This document shows, one piece after another, positions 53,896 to 64,000 of a DNA stretch of 64,000 nucleotides. The position numbers were made by a program, and so were the translations under genes. Every line of letters starts with the position of its first letter. The first letter of the stretch is position 1. Source of the DNA: Chrysogorgia sp. JL179-B06 (lineage: Eukaryota; Cnidaria; Anthozoa; Scleralcyonacea; Chrysogorgiidae); NCBI GenBank assembly GCA_035772405.1, contig JAYKKM010000044.1, positions 1,332,001-1,396,000 on the forward strand. The letters are read 5' to 3'. The notes beneath the pieces are model-generated. The model saw only the letters and a list, made by a program, of their open reading frames with translations, was not told the origin of the DNA and did no database searches.

Positions 53896-54862
53896 GAGAG
53901 ATGTGGAAGTATTCCACATCAAGGCCATGAAGGTTTCAGTGGCCAGTCTCGAGGAAAGCAGTGCTCTTTCATCAGTTTATCAGCGCTGTTAACAGCACAA
54001 ACTATTCCAGTTATCGAATGGAACTCGACCACCATCGACAATGTCTCAGTACAAGGATACAACATGTACTTGAATGCTTTTAACAATGATCTCATTCCTC
54101 GTGAGGGATTTCTGTCGTTGAACATGCAACTTACCAACTGTTGTTTGTTGCCGTTGGTTAGAAGACATTAGACAAGTCAAACAACTCGTGCATTAGCCTT
54201 AGACCTTATAATATATATTCAAAAACAGCATCGTAATTTAACCAAAATACGTCGAACGTTTTCTTGACAAATAATCAACCCTACAAGCTCTCTTATACCT
54301 TAAAACAAAGATCATTTATCTGTCTACAATATACGTAAACGTTATTGTGCTAACTTACTTATTTTTTTTTAAAAAGCGCAATATAATCGAACATGCCTTT
54401 GTTAATATTACATCAGAAATTTAAATTTTAAAAGTTCTTCTACATGCCTGTAGCTGCTGTATTTCAAAAGTCATACAAGTTAAAATGGGTGTGACATTAG
54501 TTTCTATTGAAACAAAGCTACACGGTTCGACATAGTTCGCAGTTCGACAGTTGGCTTTCAAATTGCGGTATATGCATACGTTGTGCAATGCATATACGTT
54601 GTGCTCCGTACTTTTACATACACAAGTCCAAGTAGTAGCCCGAGTTTACGCCTACCGCCCGTTCGTTTATTCGATTTGAAATATGAGTTATGAGGAAATT
54701 TATTGAATTTTGACATTATAAACGCGCCATATGATTGCCGTATGTTATTTTAATATTACAATGTGGTGTATATTATACAGACTACAGTCTATTTATTTGA
54801 TCCGCTATATGCTATAGAAAATTTCTAGCATCATAATTCTGCTGGCATGGCTGATCCTGAAC

Positions 54863-55404
54863 CAGGGCCGGATTAACGTCGCGCGAGGCCCGTGGCAGAT
54901 TTTCAGCGCGAGGCCCCCGTACCATCCCCCCCCGTTATGAAAACCTAACTAATTGAATTCAAAGACACAAAATTGTTAAATAATCGTTTTCAATTTTATC
55001 CGCAAATCATCGCAATTTCGCAGCCAATCTATCTCTACCAGGATTTCTGAATAACGATTTCTAATAACAATATTTTTTAATCATTTAATTCCTAAATTCG
55101 CGAGGCCCCTAAATGCGTGAGGCCCCTAAATGCGCGAGGCCCCTAAATGCGCGAGGCCCCTAAATTCGCGAGGCCCCTAAATGCGCGAGGCCCCTAAATG
55201 CGCGAGGCCCTTAAATGCGCGAGGCCCTTTAAATGTGCGAGACTGCGAGGCCTCTAAATTCGCGAGGCACCTAAAATGGGCGTATCCCAATAGAAAATGG
55301 GCGTGTCCCAGTAAAAATGGGCGTGGCCCAGTAAAGCGCGAGGCCCCCAAAAGCGCGAGGCCCGTGGCATATACCGCATCTGCCACGTGGTTAATCCGGC
55401 CCTG
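54863..55404. mobile_element. Non-autonomous hAT element with internal minisatellite
   Basis: Ends CAGGGCCGGATTAAC and GTTAATCCGGCCCTG are exact inverted repeats, and TCCTGAAC is duplicated on both sides (54855-54862, 55405-55412). The interior from 55097 holds about a dozen variants of GCGAGGCCCCTAAAT (17-18 bp). The same GCGAGGCCCGTGGCA motif lies just inside both ends. It is inserted in an older repeat that also occurs at 12270-12400. Confidence 0.93.
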
Positions 55405-55584
55405 TCCTGAACACTACTCCAACCTCGGAAACACTGCTCCTGCGTCAGTCCAGAGGCAGCATTTCACTTCTGATAAGAACTCCTAGTTGTATCACTGTTA
55501 TATCATTAACAGCCATTAATATTGTCAGTTTTTTCATGATTTGTTTGCTTATGTCACTAATATGAAATATAAACCAAATAAGAG

Positions 55585-56265
55585 CTGCTATATTGATTCG
55601 GTTATTTGATATAATCAACTTATATATATCATAGCAGAAAAGTGGTTATTTGAAATAACCAAATCACATTGAATTGGTTATTTGATATATACAGCTAAAT
55701 CAATCAAGGTTGTCCTCCGACAAAGCTCATGAAAGATTGAAGCCAAGCGCGCGAAAAGTACATTGGGAACGACAAATTTTAATCCCTGTTTGTGTAAAGA
55801 ACGCCCGTTGAAATACAGGGAGTCTTGGGGGGGTTGAATGTTAAGGAAGTTGATTTGCACTCGGTTTCTGCGTACTTTGACAATACTTGCGTACTTTGAT
55901 AATTACCAACAGACTGTTTAATTATGCAGGATTGTTCAGTGTAATAAGGAGTGATTCTCAAAACCATGTTCTTGTTTGCAATAGCGTATAGCGAACATAA
56001 TAATAATAACATGTGACATCAATGTGTTCATATTTCTCATTAATAATCCCTAGAGTCAACTTCGGGGTTTGTTTGTCTGATTTTGGGAGTATAAAAATAT
56101 GGTATACTGTTTGCTTAGCTATTTACATAGAGTAATTCCCATCATACTTTTCGCGCTTGGCTTTCACCGAGGACAACCTTAATTGATTTAGCTGTAACCG
56201 TCCAAACAAACAAACTGCCATGTTGATAACTATCAAATAACCGAATCAATATAGCAGCTAATTTG
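55585..56265. mobile_element. Foldback MITE
   Basis: Outer segments GCTGCTATATTGATTCGGTT and complement, and CAATCAAGGTTGTCCTC and near complement, define arms of about 110-190 bp. Contains AAGCGCGCGAAAAGTA and its counterpart near 56150. Confidence 0.7.
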
Positions 56266-56311
56266 GTTACTTAACATAACCAAACAAATTAGGAAACAAC
56301 TAACACTATTA

Positions 56312-57197
56312 ATTGTTAAATAATAAATTTACACTTGGCGCCCCATAGGTTTGGAGTGTTTTTGTCTGTTGCAACAGAAGAATGCACATCCGTATCTCTC
56401 ATACACAGCTGTGAGATTATTAGAATGTCAACTTTTTTCGTTCATATTGAACTGCGTTTAATGCAAGAAACAAATTCTGATTAACTTAGTTTATCAATTG
56501 TTATAATGTCAACTTTTTGAGTTCATATTGAACTGCATTTTATGCAAGAAACAAATTCTGGTTTACTTAGTTTATCAATTGTTATAATGTCAACTTTTTG
56601 TGTTCATATTGAACTCAGTGTGCATTTTTATGCAAGCCTTGTACAGAGAACTATGTTATACAACTATTTTATCTTTATGTTCAACTGCATTTTTATGCAA
56701 CTGTTCAACTTACATCTGTTTAATATTACACATGTTCATGAACTACTATATATTGTGAATAGATGTTGAGAACGGTTACCACACAAGTGGAGTCAACAAG
56801 GCTGGGGCAGACGTGATACATCTGCAAATGTGCCAGGGGCAGATGAAGCATGTGCAAGGGGCCCTGGCTGTGCATAATGAATGTGTTATACCCAGATAGA
56901 TGTCTAACGTAGCCTAGAGTGCGAGTATACCTATGGTCCAGCAAGCTCATTGTGAGCTCCATATATATGTAGAAGTTGTAGAACTCACTGCTCTGGTATT
57001 ACCTATAAACCATAACCGCATGGGTCCTGCGACTTTGACTTCAATAAGCCCACCACTTATTTTTGTAATTTTGCACAATATCACGACTGCCTTGGATTTC
57101 GAGGCAGCACTTCCCTTGCGATAGTAACTTGTAGTTGTTAATTAATAAATTTACATTTGGCGCCCCATAGGTTTGGAGTGTTTTTGTCGGTTGCAAG
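56312..57197. repeat. Direct repeats with PBS-like TTGGCGCCCC, possible LTR relic
   Basis: A segment of about 63 bp (56312-56374 and 57134-57197) is repeated directly and carries TAAATTTACA then TTGGCGCCCC, resembling an LTR end followed by a primer-binding site. Between them an 81-bp unit (AATGTCAACTTTTT) is repeated three times at 56424-56665. No gag or pol remains. Confidence 0.4.
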
Positions 57198-58226
57198 ATT
57201 GTTTGGATGTTTGTTTCGCGTATACTACCACTATATAATCCATGGTTAAATTTTAATCGGTCTGTGCTCTGCATATGATCTGACCAGAAAACATCTTTGA
57301 CTGGAGTCTTCGTAATTTCGTTCACAACATTTTCTCTAACCCTGCTACTATCATCATTTGAACAACAGGACCTTAAAGGACAACCTGCATATAGTGCAGC
57401 TTGGACATGACTCGGCAGACACCGAAGGCGAAACCGTCGACTGTAACAAATTACTGCTTATCATATTAATTCACTACAGTGTTCGACCGCGGCCACAAGC
57501 TGATTTTCTTACGAATGTACAACGGATTAATTAATAAAAATAACAATACAGATAACAGATCCGAATTAGAAGACAATGCCCAAAAATCACTATACACTTG
57601 TCATCAAACAACATCACGCTTAAATCCACAAATTTTATACCGCATGGGCAATCATGTGGTCGATCATCGTGATGCATCAAACTTTGCATATTTCAAGATT
57701 CACCAAGCGATTCTTACTCGAGTTCGAGGAACTTCGAGTGGGTTTTCGTACCTGATGTTCGCTCAGACGTTTTTGTTTTTTTAATGTTTACAAAAGCGAA
57801 CTGACATTTATCGGTTTGATCTTTACACCACACCTGAAAAAGTGATGTTAGGAATTTGCCGAAGAAACCTCGCTCGTGCAATTGAACCTCGCTCGATTTC
57901 TCAAACTGAACTTCGTTTTAAAATAATCAATTGGTAAGATCGTTTGACGTAAATAAATTGCTCACACGCGTGTCGCATCAAGAGACATTCACGGACATAC
58001 AGCAGTGCAACACCAAACACCAATAGTGCGTCTTGACGTGTTGAGTCTTTTCAATCAGTAAGTTATTTAACCTTGTGACCCAGTTTAGCCTTGAAAATGA
58101 CAGATGGACGATATATACACATCGGTGTGTGATCATTTGCCTGTACACAACACCTGGTCACTGGTCGATACGTCGTATTTACTGTGATAGCTACTCGAAG
58201 AGGAACCAAGATATCGCGCACGAGCA

Positions 58227-59071
58227 ATGCTTCAAGAAACGCTGGCGCTTCTGGACCCAACTCTTTCGAACCCACAGTCGAAAATGAACGGACCGAACGG
58301 TGGTGACATGAGCGACGAATTAGATGCAAATTACCAAGGGATTGAATCGTCGACGACAGGAGACTGCGAAGAGAAACTCGGTGATAGCATTGAGTTGAAC
58401 GAGTTACGCGAGGCGCGAATTCGTGCTGCTCAAATGGAAAAGACCATGCGGTGGTGGTCGGATTGTACAGCCAACTGGAGGGATAAATGGGGGAAGGTGA
58501 AGAGCGAGAGAAACAAGGCGAGAGAAGAAATAAAAGCACTGAAGGTAAAACTAGATAGCGCCAGCGAGGAGATTTACAATTTGAAACGAGACAGAAACGA
58601 GTCGAGTCACTTGGGTGAAGAGAATGCGAAACTCAGGAAGGATGTGCAGAAAATGGAAGCAGAACTGAGAAGAGATCGCCGCGCCTTCGTTCCTCCACTA
58701 CGTGTTGGCGACGGGTCAAGTGGTGGAAGCGGAGAGAGCAACCCAACCGACGTTACGGTTGAACCGGAGTCCTTGAAATACGAAGAAAATCAAAACGCCG
58801 ACGGCACACTCAAGAATTACCCACGAACAGAAGGGAAGTACATCGAAAAGTTGGATGATCTCAAGAACGCGAGAGATTGTGACGCCGGTGGGAATCCCGT
58901 GGAGCCGGCATTGTCTGCGAGGAATATTATTACTGTGACTGTGAGTAGCAAAGTTGCAGGAGGTGATGACGACAGAGAGGCCGCTGCAGGTGACGACAAT
59001 GCACGAGAACAACTCGTCGCTCTCAAAGACAAGCTGGAAAATGCGGAAAAAGAAGTGTCCATAGTGAAACG
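58227..59071 (+). CDS. CCDC102A: CCDC102-family coiled-coil protein, exon 1
   Basis: First coding exon (281 residues plus two bases) of a coiled-coil protein; the vertebrate family members are linked to centrosomes, and that role is inferred here. Seen: an acidic N-terminus, then [19 protein letters not shown] (62-80) followed by [20 protein letters not shown] (81-100), the family signature, leading into a long heptad-rich helix (about 55-155). After a Ser/Gly/Asn-rich linker a second helix starts near 255. The ATG at 58227 is the longest start; the ATG at 58284 ([12 protein letters not shown]) is an alternative. Donor AAACG then GTATGTGG, phase 2. The frame runs open a few codons past the donor. 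The symbol could equally be CCDC102B-like; invertebrates usually have one copy. Confidence 0.88.
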
Positions 59072-59428
59072 GTATGTGGTTTCTTTGTAATTGTATAATA
59101 AGTTTGGCGTTGTTTAACGTAATATTTAGTTTAAGCACGTCACCGCCCTCACTTCAGGGTATATGTGAAACCAATATTTTGCAACGCTGAAAATAATTGC
59201 TGCAATCGTCGCACAAAGTAGAATCGAGCTCTACTTTCTGCAATGATTGTAGCAATTTTTCAGCGTTGCACAGTTAACACCCCCATCTGCAACTTGTCTC
59301 GCAATTTTCCTGACTATACAGCGCAATTATAGTTAACACGCAATTAATCGATTATGGTCCGTTGCACTGACCCACTGAGCTCCCAACAGAGCAAGCAGTG
59401 TCGAGTGGCTATAACTCATATATAGTGA

Positions 59429-60060
59429 TTTATGGTGAACGAAAGTTTCGAGTGTTAGAATATATACATTTTGATTTTAAGACAGAACCGGGACCAGTTG
59501 CGAAAAAAGCAACATCAAGGCCTTCCTGCTGGAATTGAATCACTGATCTCAAAAAGAAGACTGGATCGAGCAACTATTGTTCAGAAAATGAAGCCGGAAG
59601 TCCGCCATTACTAAGGGACCAACTGAGGATCCTATGAGGTTTTTTGTTGGATTATGTGCTCTATCCATCGACAAAATAAAATAATTTTACTATAAAGAGG
59701 ACCAGAAGACATTTTTCAAATCACTGGGTAAAACGATTCGTGCCCTTAGTAATGGCCGCCGTTGGTTCTAATATGAGACGTCAAATTAGGTTCAAGATTT
59801 TATGCATTTAATGTTAACAAAGAAACTATATATTGGCCAGACACTAAAACTATTTTGCGAGCGTCACAGTTTGATTTGCTTACAAACTCGGAGCTTCTAA
59901 TGATCTCTCGTCAATTTACATTATGCCGGCAATATGCAAGCTTCAAAATCAGCTCATCAGATACAATAGAAAGCTCAATCCAGTCCTATTTTTGAGATCA
60001 GTGAATTGAACCCGCGACCCTGCGATGCCTAGTCACGAGTTCAACTGTATATACTAGAAA
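59429..60060 (-). mobile_element. SINE family A copy split by a MITE
   Basis: Minus-strand SINE: head at 60012-60060 (GGTCGCGGGTTCAATTC), body and tail at 59429-59540 (AACTGGTCCCGGTTCTG, TCTTAAAAT). The two halves match the intact SINE at 43695-43850 once the inserted MITE at 59541-60003 is removed. Confidence 0.8.
59541..60003. mobile_element. hAT-type MITE, copy 4, nested in a SINE
   Basis: Ends CACTGATCTC and GAGATCAGTG; target duplication AATTGAAT (59533-59540) and AATTGAAC (60004-60011), one mismatch. Inverted relative to copies 1 and 2. Confidence 0.9.
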
Positions 60061-61094
60061 TGTGTCCCTCAATAACCTCTCGCCCGCCTGCTGATTTCTA
60101 TCCCCTGTATATATAATTGTGGTAATGCCGGGAGAAGAATTGAGTATGTTACAAGTGATATTTGGCATTTCACTCGATTAGGCTGCATGTTATAGCCATA
60201 ATAGTTCAATCTACAGACATGAGACACGTGCTTCGCTGCAGTGGCGGAGGAGTGTAACCAGATATTAGATCTGGGCACTTTCACACGTCATCACAAGAAA
60301 AGTGTTAATCGCATATAATAGCGGGGCCACGCACAATTAAAATTCCCGAAAATGTGGCTTAATAGTTATAGGCGTCTGGACTAGAATAAATATGAAAGCT
60401 GGCTGAATAACGAGCCAGTGAAGTCGCGGGTTAAGCTGTAACTATATATAGCAAAGTTATGACGAACACTAGTAACCCATTGTGAGACCATATAGGCTGA
60501 GCTGTCTGGCACCGCAAGTGAAATTCATTCATGATTTGAACTTGACAAGACGTGTCAGCAACGCACGCGGCGCTCGCCCCCTCCCCCCCTTAAAATCCCG
60601 CAAGCAAGTGTTTTCTGTTTTTTACCGAGTACTTCAAAGTGTTTCATAATCTTGATGCCCCTTTGTAATCGTGCATTTTTAGCAATGGCGTGGTGCCCTA
60701 ATTTCGCAAAAAATTCTTATCAGATATCGCCGGAAAAGCACTTCTGGGCTTTGCGCGCAAAATTAAATATTTTCCTGGGGTGCATGCCCGAACATACACC
60801 ACCCCCTTTCGAACAACCCTGGATCCGCCACTGGTCAGCCTGCGTCGCAACCCGACTTCCACGGGAATATTTCGCGGCGGCCATATCGGAGTAACCACCG
60901 TGGTCACTCCAATATTTGCATTTGTATTTAATAATCTTTATACACGGTAGCTTATCAACCATACAGTTATTAAAAAAAGGAAGAAAAGGAAATTAAATTA
61001 AAAGATTGTTTTTCATAAGGCCGTGTGTTTATATAAAAGGTATATCTACAGAAGTGGAAACTAAAAAAAACACACACACTATCACACACAAACA

Positions 61095-61361
61095 GCTGTT
61101 GTGGTCTAGTGGTTACCACACATGTCTATGAGCTGGGAGACACAGGTTCAAATCCTGGGTCGGACCGCCACTCAGGGTCTTAAAAATAATCGAGGAGAAA
61201 GTGCTGTCTTTGCAATAATATCAGCAAATGGTAAGACTTTCGGGTCTTCTCGGATAACGTCCTTAAATCGTAGGCCCTCGGAACCCCTGTAATTGGGCTT
61301 CTAGCCTGTTGGGGTATTCCGTTCACCTAAGAGTGATAAATCTAATAAACTAAACTAAACT
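61095..61361 (+). mobile_element. tRNA-derived SINE (family C), complete
   Basis: tRNA-like head with A box TGGTCTAGTGGTTA and B box GGTTCAAATCC, a body containing TCTTCTCGGATAACGTCC and TAGGCCCTCGGAACCC, and a short tail TAATAAACTAAACTAAAC. The anticodon arm is imperfect, so it is not called a tRNA gene. A fragment of the same head is at 27566-27640. Confidence 0.7.
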
Positions 61362-61493
61362 ATAATTACAAGTAAAAAGTAATCGTAAAAAGAAAAGTTA
61401 ATAAAAATTCAACTAACCATATTACAATAAAATAACAGTACCAGTCTCAAGTCAATATTTATATTTAATTTTTCGACATGATACATTTTTTAG

Positions 61494-61602
61494 TGCGAAG
61501 GAAGGTTTAGTTGAAACTGTAGACGAACTGAAGGCTGAAATTGACCATTTGAAAGGAAACATCCAAGAAGAGACGATAGCCAAAGAAAAAGCGATCAATG
61601 AA
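61494..61602 (+). CDS. CCDC102A: CCDC102-family protein, exon 2
   Basis: Thirty-six codons plus the base that completes the split arginine. Acceptor CATTTTTTAG before TGCGAAGGAA; donor AATGAA then GTAAGT. Encodes AKEGLVETVDELKAEIDHLK and onward, a continuous heptad helix. Exit phase 0. Confidence 0.88.
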
Positions 61603-61879
61603 GTAAGTAGCGGCAACTCAGTGCCTTTTTAAAGGAATTTTCACTGGGAGGAAAAGGGAATTTCCCCCCCCCCCCCTTCTATTAAGCCCCTAAAAATAAA
61701 TGAGCTCGCAGCCTCTATTAATCCCCCTTCCCAAAATACCAGCACTATGCGACAACTTTTTATCAAGAATCACATTCATTTAACTTACTTTTACCACGGC
61801 CATAAACTGTTAGGTTTGTAAAATTATTTCGCTTGACAGACAGTTTTAGAAACGAGAGAACCTATATGGTAGTCCGAGG

Positions 61880-62110
61880 GCTCTCTCCTCGGTAGAGGCT
61901 TATTTTTATTAGAGTGGGAGGCGCGCGGGGAGTGGATCGAGAAAAATCGGAGGCGCGCGGTGGACGACGGTTCTTCCCGTCATTCCCTGCGCGCCTCCAA
62001 TTTTCCTCCCGCTACGCTTTTTCTAATAAAAAATATAACTAAGCCTCCGCATGGCACCTTGTGCCCAGGGTCTTACCTCCGCTACCCCGACTCCTCCCGG
62101 AGGTAAGACC
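61880..62110. mobile_element. GC-rich foldback element
   Basis: GGAGGCGCGCGGGGAGTG and a near complement, and GAGGCTTATTTTTATTAGA with its counterpart, form imperfect arms; a second small palindrome (GGTCTTACCTCCG and complement) adjoins at 62068-62118. Lies in CCDC102 intron 2. Confidence 0.65.
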
Positions 62111-62332
62111 CTGGGCACGAGGTTGAGGCCCACGGAAAAATTTTAAATTTCTAAGGCTCTGAAACTCTATTTTCTGCATTTTGAATCTCGATAGTATAAT
62201 GCAGAAGGTATAGAGCATAGAATGTAGAAGGTACAGTAGATGCAAAAATGAAACTTTTGAACTCCAGTGATTATTTATGAATGAAAAGTTTTAAAACTCA
62301 ATATATTTCTGAGAAAATTTAATTCCTCCTTA

Positions 62333-62720
62333 ATAGACGAGTTTCAGGGTCATGCGCAGTAGCAATTTTATTTCAAAATTTCATGAGGTAAAAACAACTA
62401 TTTTAGCTAGAAAGATCATATTAAAAATAGTAAATATACTTTGGAAGTTTTGTTCTTCACTATGGATTTAATACGGATTTTGGATTGGCGTGCAACGCCC
62501 GCCCGCCAAGCCAAAATCCTTATTAAATCACTAATAAATCCCTTTTGAAATGGCCAACTTTCTGCTTGTGTAACTTCTTCCTTTTTTACACAATTCCTTT
62601 CAAACTTTGCACTTCTACTATTTTCAATATGCTCTTTCCAGCTGAAACAGTTGTTTTTACCTACGATGAAAATTTGAATATTTGTTGCTACTGCGCATGA
62701 TCGTGAAAGTCGTCTATTGC
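62333..62720. mobile_element. Foldback MITE, copy 2
   Basis: Same family and ends as 3683-4158 (AATAGACGAGTTTCAGGGTC; right end GTCGTCTATT). Lacks the ACTAATAAAAACG mini-array of copy 1. Confidence 0.75.
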
Positions 62721-62977
62721 AAACGTGGAAGAACAAAACAGGAAATTTTCCCAGGGGCAGGAGGCAAATCCGATCACTGTGGGGCATTTAACCCCCAGAT
62801 ATATAGTTAAAAATTAAGACCCTGAGGCAATTCTTCGATGCGGCGTCTCGCTTTTCCATATTATATAAATTTCAAACGAACAGCGCTGTCGCTGTTGGGA
62901 CACCCCAAAACTATTTTAAAATTCGCATAATTCCGGCCAAAATAATGTGTTTTCCAAAGAAATGTTTGTTTTTTCAG

Positions 62978-63088
62978 ATAAATCATTTGAGAGATGAAGA
63001 AAGAAGACTTTCTAAACCGAATTTCAGTGTACCTGGTTCGTATAGCAAAGAAAATGTGGATCGCAGGATGAGAGAGCTTCGAGTGGAG
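62978..63088 (+). CDS. CCDC102A: CCDC102-family protein, exon 3 (gene continues beyond the window)
   Basis: Thirty-seven codons, phase 0 at both ends. Acceptor TTTTTTCAG before ATAAATC; donor GTGGAG then GTAAATG. Encodes INHLRDEERRLSKPNFSVPG and YSKENVDRRMRELRVE. No further exon is found in 63089-64000, so the remaining coiled-coil lies past the right edge. Confidence 0.87.
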
Positions 63089-63244
63089 GTAAATGATATA
63101 CTACTCCTTCGAGAACACGTTAACTCAGTCAGACATGTGACTACCTCTTGTCCATCTGTCATCACGTTTTATGCATCATGCTGCGAAATAATGAAGTTGG
63201 GAATATTTCGCGGCGGCCATCTTGAATGTATCACGCCATATAGT

Positions 63245-63510
63245 TTTACTGTAGGCGACAGAGATTATCTGTCTCTGATCTTTTAAGATGCTAAAATGAA
63301 TTCGTTGTCGAAGGTTTCCCCGTAATTTAGAACACAAATTACGGCTCCATTACAGCAATTATGAAGCCGGAAATATTTCGCGACAGCCATATTCGAGTGA
63401 CCACCTGGTCACTCCAATATGGCCGACACGCGCTAATCCGGCTTCATATTTACGACAACTGATTCATTTTAGCATCTTAAAAGTTCAGAGACAGATAGTC
63501 TCTGTTGGCT
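63245..63510. mobile_element. Foldback MITE
   Basis: AGATTATCTGTCTCTGA and TTTTAAGATGCTAAAATGAAT have complements at 63440-63510. The centre carries GTGACCACCTGGTCAC, a short palindrome. A related piece is at 29400-29500. Confidence 0.72.
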
Positions 63511-63561
63511 TCATTTTCTGAACAATAGTTGCTCGATCCAGTCTTTATTTAGAGATCAGCG
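63507..63561. mobile_element. hAT-type MITE, terminal fragment
   Basis: Matches the right 55 bp of copy 1 (GGCTTCATTTTCTGAACAAT through the AGAGATCAG end). Confidence 0.75.
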
Positions 63562-63611
63562 AGGCACATATTTTAATAAATGATTTACTGACTTGATATA
63601 GCCCTACTTTC

Positions 63612-64000
63612 TTTAGATGAAGAGAGGTTTATTAATGTTCAAATATATGTATATGAAAATTTGACTGCAGCACCAACCGGGAATCGAACCGAGGTCTCCG
63701 AATCAACGCATCGGCGCTCTAACCACTGAGCTATTGAGACACAGTCAGAACAGTCAAACATCATATACATATTTATACATCGCCCCGACTCTCAAATCTC
63801 TACAGGAAGACATCTCATCTTCGACGAAGTAGAGCGAAGCCTCTCGCAGGACTTCCTCAAGTAGCGAGCTTATCACCGGCTCTTGTATACAGGAGACTTT
63901 ACAACAATTCTCTTTAGATGAAGAGAGGATTATTAATGGTCAAATATATGTATATGAAAATTTGACTGCAATAGCTCGGTTGGTGCAGTCAAATTTTCAT
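63612..64000 (-). mobile_element. tRNA-derived SINE between direct repeats
   Basis: Minus-strand tRNA-like segment 63664-63742 with A box TAGCTCAGTGGTTA and B box GGTTCGATTCC. A direct repeat of about 60 bp (TTTAGATGAAGAGAGG to GAAAATTTGACTGCA) precedes it and recurs at 63912-63970; the window ends inside a further inverted piece. Confidence 0.6.

Larger units (their letters stand above)
47414..58226. other. Gene-poor repeat block
   Basis: No convincing exon across nearly 11 kb. Identified contents are listed separately (SINEs at 48.1-48.6, MITEs at 49.3-50.8, foldback at 52.2-52.9, ATAG array at 53.1-53.5, hAT element at 54.9-55.4, foldback at 55.6-56.3, direct repeats at 56.3-57.2). 51000-52200 and 57200-58200 show nothing recognisable. 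Confidence 0.45.
59072..61493 (+). other. CCDC102 intron 1
   Basis: Holds a palindrome at 59180-59268 (CAACGCTGAAAATAATTGC and near complement), the split SINE plus hAT MITE (59429-60060), a low-complexity G/C-poor stretch, and the SINE at 61095-61361. A piece at 60870-60910 (GCGGCGGCCATATCGGAGTA) recurs near 29470 and 63205. No extra exon is evident. Confidence 0.6.

Noticed and set aside
55181..55486. Repeat-protein-like frames over GCGAGGCCC units
   Set aside because: They lie inside a non-autonomous hAT element and reflect its minisatellite.

Overview
The window reads as animal nuclear DNA, most likely from a cnidarian and probably an anthozoan (coral or sea-anemone group). The support is a single-exon opsin with a retinal-binding lysine, orthologue-grade metazoan genes (sulfite oxidase, SLC6 transporter, myosin essential light chain, CCDC102-type coiled-coil protein), GT-AG introns, low GC between exons, and a very high load of foldback elements, tRNA-derived SINEs and short LINE fragments. 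The species cannot be named from the sequence alone.

Layout. Positions 1-3000: a minisatellite-flanked opsin gene on the minus strand (910-1830). 3000-7200: repeats, ending in long (TA)n tracts that alternate with two near-perfect hairpins. 7459-7899: intronless myosin essential light chain, minus strand. 10296-16377: sulfite oxidase, minus strand, two exons whose junction restores one 547-residue frame; its 4.4-kb intron holds two foldback elements. 16.4-27.0 kb: gene-poor repeat desert with a 1.14-kb hAT-type element, foldbacks and a TTAGGG-bearing minisatellite. 27065-47181: a complete nine-exon SLC6 amino-acid-transporter-type gene on the minus strand (650 residues; all eight junctions checked for GT/AG and phase). 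Its introns are full of foldback elements, several with TTAA ends, plus two truncated LINEs. 47.2-58.2 kb: second gene-poor block with SINEs, foldbacks and a hAT-type element that carries an 18-bp minisatellite. 58227-63088 and beyond: plus-strand coiled-coil gene of the CCDC102 family, first three coding exons; it runs off the right edge.

The genes share no visible pathway. They are independent single-copy animal genes in a repeat-rich neighbourhood. The most unusual content is non-coding: four hammerhead-ribozyme-like cores of differing quality, a tandemly copied splice-acceptor/exon junction in the SLC6 gene, a hAT-type MITE family with 8-bp target duplications at three sites (one splitting a SINE), and palindromes embedded in (TA)n. 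No CRISPR array, operon, bacterial system or intact autonomous transposon was seen.
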